64,000 nucleotides of DNA from positions 31,323 through 95,322 of the forward strand of contig CAZTJR010000012.1 of NCBI GenBank assembly GCA_964613795.1, read 5' to 3'. This document shows positions 15,874 through 22,942 of the stretch, in pieces. A model generated the notes under the pieces. That model was not told where the DNA came from. It ran no database searches and saw only the letters and a program-made list of their open reading frames with translations. Position numbers and translations under genes: made by a program. Every line of letters starts with the position of its first letter. Position 1 is the first letter of the stretch. The stretch is from Chromatocurvus sp964613795. GTDB lineage: Bacteria > Pseudomonadota > Gammaproteobacteria > Pseudomonadales > Halieaceae.

Positions 15874-16608
15874 ATGACATCATCATTTGCCAGTCCGCTG
15901 CGCGTGCTCGCCCTGGTCGCTGTGTTTCTGCTGGGCTGGCTCGTGGTCTATGTCCTGCAGGGCTGGTTCAGCGACGCCGAGCCCCCTGCCATTTCGCGCA
16001 CGTCACAAGAATCTGATAGCGGCAGCGCGGCCATGGCGCCGGCGTCGCGACCTGTCCGTGGCGAGCGTGGCACTGCGGACGACAGTGACACGCTCGCGCG
16101 ACTGACCGAAAAACAGGCGGCGATGGCGGAAGAGGTGGCGCGCCTGCGCAGCGATATGTCCGGACAGCTCAGCCCGCCGGTGCCGGCCAGTGCCGCGGCA
16201 CCCGGTGCCAGCACGCCGGAACGCCAGGAAAGCGCTGCGGATGCGGACGGGGCGGCTGCGCGGCGGGCCGCGATCCAGCGTCTGCAGGCGGTGGCTCTGG
16301 AGCGGCTCGGGCGGCTTGAGCCTGGCGATACCGAGGCGATGATCGCCGCCATGGAAGATTTTGTCCTCGGGATGCGCGACGCGGGCGCCCCGGACATCAT
16401 CGATCTCGACAACTTCCGCGACACCTTGCGCCATCTCGACGAGCTGCAGCGGGTGGGCAGGCAGCTGCAGAAGGAAACAAGCAAGGGCCGCAACGCCGAT
16501 GCGGCTGTCACGCAGGCGCTGAATCGCCGGCTGCAGGCGCTGTCCGCCAGAACATTGCCTTCTTTTATCGATCAGGAGGACATACGTCGCCTGCTGGAGA
16601 GCGGCTGA
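15874..16608 (+). CDS. Membrane-anchored coiled-coil protein of the pilus operon, unknown
   Basis: I do not recognise this 244-aa protein. It has an N-terminal membrane segment (VLALVAVFLLGWLVVYVL, about 10-27), a serine/alanine-rich linker, a heptad-like coiled coil (LARLTEKQAAMAEEVARL) and a helical C-terminal half without cysteine. GGGAAG precedes the ATG at 15874, and the stop overlaps the next ATG (TGATG). It is fixed between the MshK-like gene and a pseudopilin, so it is likely an accessory component in the inner membrane facing the periplasm. It is not a standard MSHA, T4P or T2SS subunit that I can name. Confidence 0.7.
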   Translation: MTSSFASPLRVLALVAVFLLGWLVVYVLQGWFSDAEPPAISRTSQESDSGSAAMAPASRPVRGERGTADDSDTLARLTEKQAAMAEEVARLRSDMSGQLSPPVPASAAAPGASTPERQESAADADGAAARRAAIQRLQAVALERLGRLEPGDTEAMIAAMEDFVLGMRDAGAPDIIDLDNFRDTLRHLDELQRVGRQLQKETSKGRNADAAVTQALNRRLQALSARTLPSFIDQEDIRRLLESG

Positions 16609-17414
16609 TGTTCCGCTCTGGCCAGCGCACTGACAGACGGCAGCGAGGACTCACGCTGCTGGAGATGGGACTGTCGCTGTTTACCGCGGGTGTGATCCTG
16701 TCGGCGGTGATGGTGGCCACGGGCAGCTCCGGCTCGCGCACTGCGAGTGCCGAAGCTGCGTATTTCGACGCTATCGTCGATGCACTGCTGGTGTTTGCGA
16801 GACGCAACCACCGTCTGCCGTGCCCGGACGTCAACGGCGATGGCGAGGAGGATATCGAGTGCCCGCCCCTCGTGCGAGCTGGGGGAGTGCCCTACACGAC
16901 CCTTGGCATCGAGCTGGCGGTGCCCGTGGGTGAGGGTGTCGACGTGAAGTATGTCTACGGTGTCTATCGGGGTGGCGGCGATGTGACGCGGGATCTGACA
17001 CGCCGGGCAGAGCGGTCGCAGCCGCAGCCGCATCCGGCGGGGACTGCGCGCTTCGAGGACGGGGATGACTTCCGGCAGGCGTTGATCAATGCCTTCCGGG
17101 CACCGTTAACCCAGGCCGATGCATTGGTGGTCAGTCGGCAGGCCACGGTGCCGCTGCAATGCAACAGCCAGGCGGTGAACAACGTCGCCTTTGTCGTGGC
17201 CTTCGCCGGAGTGGAAGACCGCAACGGCAGTGGCTCACTGTTTGATGGGCCGCACTTGCAGATCGGGGGGTGGTCGCCGCAGACGCGATGGTCGTCCGTG
17301 ACCGCCAACACCTGCTACGCCTCGCCCGTGAGAGAGCCATCACAGGCATACGACGATCAGATACGCGCGATGGCGTTTTTACAACTTTTGGGTTTTTTGT
17401 CAGAAAAGGGATAA
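16608..17414 (+). CDS. Pseudopilin with LPCPD head motif (short paralog)
   Basis: This 268-aa pseudopilin has a 14-residue leader ending QRG, then LTLLEMGLSLFTAGVIL with Glu at +5. After the helix comes HRLPCPDVNGDGEEDIECPP. This LPCPD motif, followed by an EF-hand-like acidic loop, recurs in three larger genes downstream. Later motifs VAFVVAFAGVEDRNGSG and AYDDQIRAMAFLQLL are also shared. It ends just after DDQ, where the larger paralogs continue with hydrophobic C-terminal parts. It is probably a minor subunit at the tip of the fibre. The ATG overlaps the previous stop. Confidence 0.82.
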   Translation: MFRSGQRTDRRQRGLTLLEMGLSLFTAGVILSAVMVATGSSGSRTASAEAAYFDAIVDALLVFARRNHRLPCPDVNGDGEEDIECPPLVRAGGVPYTTLGIELAVPVGEGVDVKYVYGVYRGGGDVTRDLTRRAERSQPQPHPAGTARFEDGDDFRQALINAFRAPLTQADALVVSRQATVPLQCNSQAVNNVAFVVAFAGVEDRNGSGSLFDGPHLQIGGWSPQTRWSSVTANTCYASPVREPSQAYDDQIRAMAFLQLLGFLSEKG

Positions 17415-17417
17415 CAC

Positions 17418-19172
17418 ATGAAGTCAATCAGGGGGAATGACCCCGAGGCAGAAACATCGGCCGCAATACTGCATCCAGGCCGCTTTGCGATCGCGGTCTC
17501 CCTGGCGATGGGCCTCAGCGCCTGCGCCACCATGTACGATGGCCCATCCCTGCTCGATGAAACCAAGGTCAAGGCGGTAGATACCCGGTCCCGGGAGTTG
17601 ATGACCGGACGTCTCATCGCCGAGTCGAAGGCGATCAACGAGACCCAGGAGGAGCTGCGCAAGGGACTGGAGCAACGTAAGCCGGTGGCGGTGGCGGCAC
17701 CGGCGCCAACCTTCAATCCTCTCGATGCCATCAACGTGTCACTCAACGTCGACCGCGCCGATGTGCGCCAGGTCTTCCGTGCCGTGGCGGATCAGGCGAA
17801 GCTCAACCTGGTGCTTCCCAGCAGTCTCAGCAGCGATCCGCAGACGATCTCTCTTGCGCTCAAGGACCTGCCCGCGAGTCGCGTCCTCGACCACATTCTC
17901 TCGGTTCTCGATTACTCGGGCAGCATTGATGACGGCCTGCTGGTGATCAGCGAATACGAGGAACGCGTGTTTGATCTCGACTTCCTGCAGACTTCCATCA
18001 CCGCACAGTTTGATGCCGGTGGCGATGTATTTGGCGCCAACCAGGCCATTGGCGGAGCACAGAACGGGGGCGATGCGGCACACACCGGCATACGCAACGG
18101 TTTCAACGTGCAGGGCCGCAATACCAACGACATGGACCCCTTCGAGCAGATTGAGGGCCTGTTGAACACGGTGCTCTACGGCGACAAGTGGAGTAATGAC
18201 GATATTGACAGCAGTGGTGATCGTGCCAGTGCGGTACGCGATGATGACGGCGCTCGCTTCATGCTGAATCATTCCACGGGCACGCTGTATGTTCGCGCCC
18301 GACCGTCACAGGTAAACACCGTCAGCCGCCTGGTCAACCGCTACAAGGATGTGCTGGGTCGCCAGGTGCTGATTGAGGCGCAAATACTGGATATCGAGCT
18401 GAATGATGATTTCCAGTACGGCATAGACTGGGCCAGCCTGCGCAACAAGTCTGCGGTCAGTCTGGGAACCTCGTCGCTGAACCTGGGCACGGTGGAAACC
18501 CTGCTGCCCGGAGGCGAGCTGGTGAACCGCGGCCTGACCATTCCGGCACAGAACTTCGGCGGTGCTGGTCGCAACAGTCTGTCGGCGGTGTATGGCAACG
18601 AACGCGATTCTGTGGCGGTCAATATGCTGAAGGCCTTCGGGTCGGTGCACGTGTTGTCGAACCCGTCGCTACGGGTAAAGAACACGCAGCCGGCGGTGGT
18701 CAGCGTCGGACGCAACGAGCGCTATATCTCTCAGACCACATCCAACGTGTCCAACTCCGGTGGCGGACAGAGCACGGTTTCGGCCAATGTGGTCACGGAT
18801 AATCTGTTCGACGGCGTCATGCTCGGGGTCATTCCCTACATCACGGAAGACGGTGACATTTCACTCACCATCAATCCGGTACAGACCATGATCCTGCCCG
18901 GCAGTACCGACCTGTTCAACGTCGGCACGGAGCAGAGCCCGCAGCGTATTTCACTGCCCAAGGTGGATTTCAAGGGCATTACCACGTCCCTCAGCCTGCG
19001 CGATGGTGACATGGTCATCCTGGGCGGATTGATCAGCGAAAACGGCAATGTCGGCAAGTCCGGCGTGCCGGTGCTGGCGGATATTCCGTTCTTCGGTGAG
19101 CTGATGGGTGGCTTCAATAACAGCAAGCGTGCCCGGGAGCTGGTGGTTGTACTGCGCGTCATGATGCTATGA
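17418..19172 (+). CDS. MshL-like outer-membrane secretin, lipoprotein
   Basis: This 584-aa secretin has a lipobox LSAC with the cysteine at residue 36, so it should be lipidated. An STN domain follows (about 108-170, VSLNVDRADVRQVFRAVADQ), then a secretin N-domain with an asparagine/glycine-rich insert, and the C-terminal secretin channel with the signature VDFKGITTSLSLRDGDMVIL near 515-534. Secretins form the ring through which the pilus or pseudopilus substrate crosses the outer membrane. Being a lipoprotein, it may need no separate pilotin. It sits 3 bp after the pseudopilin and overlaps the next gene by ATGA, as in msh operons. Confidence 0.9.
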   Translation: MKSIRGNDPEAETSAAILHPGRFAIAVSLAMGLSACATMYDGPSLLDETKVKAVDTRSRELMTGRLIAESKAINETQEELRKGLEQRKPVAVAAPAPTFNPLDAINVSLNVDRADVRQVFRAVADQAKLNLVLPSSLSSDPQTISLALKDLPASRVLDHILSVLDYSGSIDDGLLVISEYEERVFDLDFLQTSITAQFDAGGDVFGANQAIGGAQNGGDAAHTGIRNGFNVQGRNTNDMDPFEQIEGLLNTVLYGDKWSNDDIDSSGDRASAVRDDDGARFMLNHSTGTLYVRARPSQVNTVSRLVNRYKDVLGRQVLIEAQILDIELNDDFQYGIDWASLRNKSAVSLGTSSLNLGTVETLLPGGELVNRGLTIPAQNFGGAGRNSLSAVYGNERDSVAVNMLKAFGSVHVLSNPSLRVKNTQPAVVSVGRNERYISQTTSNVSNSGGGQSTVSANVVTDNLFDGVMLGVIPYITEDGDISLTINPVQTMILPGSTDLFNVGTEQSPQRISLPKVDFKGITTSLSLRDGDMVILGGLISENGNVGKSGVPVLADIPFFGELMGGFNNSKRARELVVVLRVMML

Positions 19173-19978
19173 GTCTGGTTTTTGATGCGCTCCGCGGTGT
19201 ATCCGAAGAGCGCGCCGGGAAAGACGCGATCTGCCGCGCGCCGGCAATGCGTAACACGGCCTCGCCACGGCGTTTCCCCTATGCCCTTTTGGGCGTGTTG
19301 CTGCCCATGTGCGGACTGCTGTGGCTGGCGGAGGGCCGCACCGGCGAGGCTCAGCTTTCTGCTGCTGCAACGCCGACGCTGGCGGCGCCAGTCGCTGCGC
19401 CGGTTGACCAGCCAGTCGCTACGCTGGTTGACCAGCCAGTTACCGTGGCGGAAGTGCCGGCGCGTGCTCCCGTCGCGCTGCAGGAGGCGCCGTCCGGCGA
19501 GTCTGTTACGGCGCCTCCCGTGGCGGTCCGTGAGCCCGCTGCGCAGCCGGTTGCCCCTCCGGCAGATTCATCCGTCAGCCCGCCAGAGGCCGAAGCCACA
19601 CCGCAGCTGAATGTATCCAGCCGCAGGCTGGATGTTGCCGCTGCCTTTCGTGCGCTGCTTGTTGAGGTGCGTGCCGGCGATCTGGCCGCCGCCGAGGCGC
19701 GCGCCGAGGCCATCGAGGCCACTGCCGGTGCCGACCACCTTCTGACTCTCAAGGTACGCGGCTACCTGGCCCAGGCCCGGGGCGATCTCGAGCTGGCTGA
19801 AGACTTCTATACCCGGGTGCTCACTCGCGTGCCTGGGGATCGCGATGCCCTGGTCAGCCTGGCGACCATCGGTCTGGCACAGGATGATCTGCCGGCCGCA
19901 CGTCGTGCCTACGACACCCTGCGCGATCGCTACCCCACTGATCCCTACGTCGCGCAGCTGCGCCGTCAGGTGAGGTAG
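19169..19978 (+). CDS. MshN-like TPR protein
   Basis: This 269-aa protein opens with MSLVFDALRGVSEERAG, close to the short conserved N-terminus of MshN/GspB-type proteins. A membrane segment follows (ALLGVLLPMCGLLWLA, about 34-49), then a long alanine/proline/valine linker containing the small repeat VDQPVATLVDQPVTV, and a C-terminal TPR region (YTRVLTRVPGDRDALVSLA). MshN is required for MSHA biogenesis and probably spans the periplasm. The order secretin, MshN-like, MshM-like is a swap of the common mshL-mshM-mshN order. Confidence 0.72.
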   Translation: MSLVFDALRGVSEERAGKDAICRAPAMRNTASPRRFPYALLGVLLPMCGLLWLAEGRTGEAQLSAAATPTLAAPVAAPVDQPVATLVDQPVTVAEVPARAPVALQEAPSGESVTAPPVAVREPAAQPVAPPADSSVSPPEAEATPQLNVSSRRLDVAAAFRALLVEVRAGDLAAAEARAEAIEATAGADHLLTLKVRGYLAQARGDLELAEDFYTRVLTRVPGDRDALVSLATIGLAQDDLPAARRAYDTLRDRYPTDPYVAQLRRQVR

Positions 19979-19983
19979 ATCGC

Positions 19984-21693
19984 ATGGCCACGGTCGCCAG
20001 GACGTCGTCAGTGTTGCGTGAGCGAGCGCCCTACCAGTTCCCGTTCGGCTTTCAGCGTCCGCCATTTCCGGTGACGCCGGATGAGCGGCACTACTTCATT
20101 ACCTCGCACAACGAGCAGGTACTGGTAGAGCTGCGTCACTTCGTGCTGATGCGCAAGGGCTTCATGACCCTGACCGGCGATATTGGTCTTGGCAAGACCA
20201 CACTGCTGCGGCGGCTGCTCGGTGAGTTCGATCCGGAGGCGGTAAACACGTCGCTGGTCCTCAGCAGTTTTCTGCGCGGCGACGAGCTGCTGGGGGCGGT
20301 TGTGCAGGACTTCGGTCTGCCAGTGAAGCCCGACGACAGCGCGCGGGTTCTGCTGCAGCGCCTGAACGAGTTTCTCTTGCGCGAGTGCCGGCAGGGGCGC
20401 GTCAATCTGTTGTGCATTGACGACGCCCAGGCGCTGGACGCGGATGCACTGGATACCATCAGGCAGCTGAGCAACCTTGAAACCGGCGACGAAAAGCTGC
20501 TGCAGATTTTGCTGTCAGGGCAGCCGGAGTTGATGGAGGCTTTGTCAGAGTATGGGCTGCGACAGATCCAGAGCCGCATTGCTGCCAGTTTCCAGATGCG
20601 TCCGATGTCGCTGCATGAAACCGGCGCCTATACCGCGTTTCGCCTCGAGGCAGCCCTGGGCAAAGGCGCCGAGCTGCCGGTGAATATCACGGTCGATGGA
20701 CTGCGTACCCTGTATGCAGAGAGTGCGGGCTATCCCCGCGCCGTGCATCACATCATGGACCGGGTGCTCTACCTGCTGTCGGCGCGCCACAGCGTGTGTA
20801 TTGATTCAGGCGTGGTGACTGAGGCCTGCCGCGACCTTGGTTGGGAGGGTGCCGCCGGTGCCTGGCGGCACTATCTGCAGCCACCGTCTGCCGCAGCGTC
20901 GTTGCCGGCCCAGGATTGCGGCAGCCGGATCAGCGCCTGGATTCTGGCGCTCTCGTCATCGCTGCTGCTCCTTGCTGTCTGGCTGCTGCTGCAACCGAAT
21001 CGCGACTGGCGTGCGCCGACATGGCTGACCGACCAGGCGGCGTCGACGGTTGCCTTTGTCGCCACCGGCACCGCCAGCCTGTTCGAGCGTGTTGGCTTTG
21101 ATACCCGGGGGCCAGCGACGGTATCAGCGGCCGGCCCCCGGTTATCGTCTGGAGCACCGGCAGCGGCGCCTGAATCCGTATACCGTGAGCCCCTGCCCGC
21201 CCCTGCGGATTGGCCGCGACTCAGCGCACGGCTGCCATATTTGAACAATGTGGACTGGCCCGAGGTGCGCAGTGTCGCGCAGCTTACCAGCACATTGTCG
21301 GCCCGCTTGGCGGCGCACGGTATGCAGGCGGTGACGCTGCCGGCACCATCGCCGGTCGCCTGTGCTCCCTATCCGCTGGTGGCGCTGGACAGCCAGGAGG
21401 CATCGGGTAGTGCCCGGGTACTGACCTTCGTGCCGGCAGGCATACCGGTGGCGCCGGTACCCATTTATGCGCCGCGCGGCGATATCACCGCCGTGCAGGA
21501 GTTTCTGGTCTGGCATGGCCATCTGCAGAGTGGGGGGGTGGACGGCCTGATGGGCGCGCAGACAGCCTCTGCGCTGGCGCGCTACCAGCGGGACAATGGC
21601 CTGCTGGCCACCGGGCAGTGGGATCCGGAAACCGCCTATCGACTGGCCTGTGCCATGTGGCAGCGCGCGGGCCCGGATGTGACCGGTGTCTGA
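19984..21693 (+). CDS. MshM/ExeA-like AAA ATPase with peptidoglycan-binding domain
   Basis: This 569-aa protein has an ExeA/GspA/MshM-type AAA domain: Walker A GDIGLGKTTLLRRLL around residues 66-80, Walker B VNLLCIDDAQAL near 140, and an arginine-rich sensor. A membrane segment lies around 320-338 (ILALSSSLLLLAVWLLL). The periplasmic end contains a PG_binding_1 domain with VQEFLVWHGHLQSGGVDG and QTASALARYQRDNG. Such proteins are thought to use ATP to prepare a gap in the peptidoglycan for the secretin. Adding the PG-binding domain to an MshM-like protein resembles ExeA of type II secretion. Confidence 0.85.
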   Translation: MATVARTSSVLRERAPYQFPFGFQRPPFPVTPDERHYFITSHNEQVLVELRHFVLMRKGFMTLTGDIGLGKTTLLRRLLGEFDPEAVNTSLVLSSFLRGDELLGAVVQDFGLPVKPDDSARVLLQRLNEFLLRECRQGRVNLLCIDDAQALDADALDTIRQLSNLETGDEKLLQILLSGQPELMEALSEYGLRQIQSRIAASFQMRPMSLHETGAYTAFRLEAALGKGAELPVNITVDGLRTLYAESAGYPRAVHHIMDRVLYLLSARHSVCIDSGVVTEACRDLGWEGAAGAWRHYLQPPSAAASLPAQDCGSRISAWILALSSSLLLLAVWLLLQPNRDWRAPTWLTDQAASTVAFVATGTASLFERVGFDTRGPATVSAAGPRLSSGAPAAAPESVYREPLPAPADWPRLSARLPYLNNVDWPEVRSVAQLTSTLSARLAAHGMQAVTLPAPSPVACAPYPLVALDSQEASGSARVLTFVPAGIPVAPVPIYAPRGDITAVQEFLVWHGHLQSGGVDGLMGAQTASALARYQRDNGLLATGQWDPETAYRLACAMWQRAGPDVTGV

Positions 21694-22942
21694 CGCCTTC
21701 TCTTTACAGCGGATGGCCTGGGTCAGCTATCTGACCTCGGGTGGCCGTCGCCGGCGCCAGTGGATGCGCCTGCCCTCCCTGGACGAGGACAGCCATCGTC
21801 TGTACCTCGAGCGTGCCCTGGATGCCACAGTGCTGCAGCTGTGGGTAGCGCCACCATGGCTGAGTCGGGTGCTCACTCAGGTCGCGCCCCTGCTCAGTCG
21901 CAGGTGGCCGCCGGAGCAGCTGGCCGAAGTGCTGCATAACCTCGGCATCATGCTCAAAAGCGGCCTGCCGATTGCCACCGCCCTGGATGACCTGGCACAA
22001 GACGCCGAGCATCGCAGTATGCGGCGTTTTTTACGCACCCTGCACCGGCGCGTCTCGGCGGGCAGTGCGTTGACCGACGCGCTCGCAGGCTATCACCACC
22101 AGCTGCCGGCCACGGTCCGCGCCCTGATAGCGGTCGGTGAGCAGACCGGTGGGCTCGACCAGGCCATGCTGGAAGGGGCTCGCCACGTCAAGCGGGTCAG
22201 CAAGATCATGGACGACGTCACCAAGGCGCTCATTTACCCGGTATTTGCCGTGCTCGCCATTCTGGCAGCAGTGATTTTCTGGATGATCTACGTGTTGCCG
22301 GAGATTTCCGGCATGTTCCGGCAGATGGGCGTGGAGCTGCCCTGGTACACACAGAAAGCGATGCGCGGTATCGATGTGCTCGCCGGTCTGAACGCCTCTC
22401 ATGTGTGGTTCGTCATGGCCGCGGTCGTGCTCTGTACAGCCATGCTGCTGCGTCGAGAGCGTGTGCGTTATCTGGTGATGCGCGTTTTCAGTCACATGCC
22501 CATTTCGGGGGTCATTCTGCGTACCTCTGCCCTGGCCTCGATCACTGAGTACCTGTCCATTCTGCTGCGCGCCGGCCTGCCATTGTCCGAGGCGCTGCGC
22601 GTTTTGGTTGAAAGCATCAACAATACGTATTACGCGCGCCGACTGGCGGCCGCCCGCGCGGGTGTCTTCCGTGGCAACAGCCTCGCCGATGAAATGCGCC
22701 GCGCCCGGATATTCCCGGCGATGCTGGTGCGCCTGGTCAGTGTTGGGGAGGCCACTGGCACACTCGACCAGCAACTCGCGTTGCTCGCCGAGGACTATCG
22801 GCAGCGTCTGGATCATGTGGTGCAGTCGCTGAGTGAGCTGCTCAAGCCGCTGTTGATTGTGGTGGCGGGTGGTCTCTTCCTTGTGGTGGTGGTGGTGTTT
22901 CTGCTGCCGGTGTACCAGCTGGTCTCGGAAATCATTGCATGA
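21686..22942 (+). CDS. GspF/PilC/MshG-like inner-membrane platform protein
   Basis: This 418-aa protein has the duplicated GspF domain. Its cytoplasmic bundles contain LAEVLHNLGIMLKSGLPIA and, in the second repeat, ITEYLSILLRAGLPLSEAL. Membrane segments lie near 190-208, 245-260 and 390-410. This is the platform on which the ATPase acts to extract pilin subunits. It begins with GTG inside the end of the MshM-like gene (8-bp overlap) and ends in an ATGA overlap with the giant pseudopilin. The length matches the family. Confidence 0.92.
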   Translation: MSDAFSLQRMAWVSYLTSGGRRRRQWMRLPSLDEDSHRLYLERALDATVLQLWVAPPWLSRVLTQVAPLLSRRWPPEQLAEVLHNLGIMLKSGLPIATALDDLAQDAEHRSMRRFLRTLHRRVSAGSALTDALAGYHHQLPATVRALIAVGEQTGGLDQAMLEGARHVKRVSKIMDDVTKALIYPVFAVLAILAAVIFWMIYVLPEISGMFRQMGVELPWYTQKAMRGIDVLAGLNASHVWFVMAAVVLCTAMLLRRERVRYLVMRVFSHMPISGVILRTSALASITEYLSILLRAGLPLSEALRVLVESINNTYYARRLAAARAGVFRGNSLADEMRRARIFPAMLVRLVSVGEATGTLDQQLALLAEDYRQRLDHVVQSLSELLKPLLIVVAGGLFLVVVVVFLLPVYQLVSEIIA

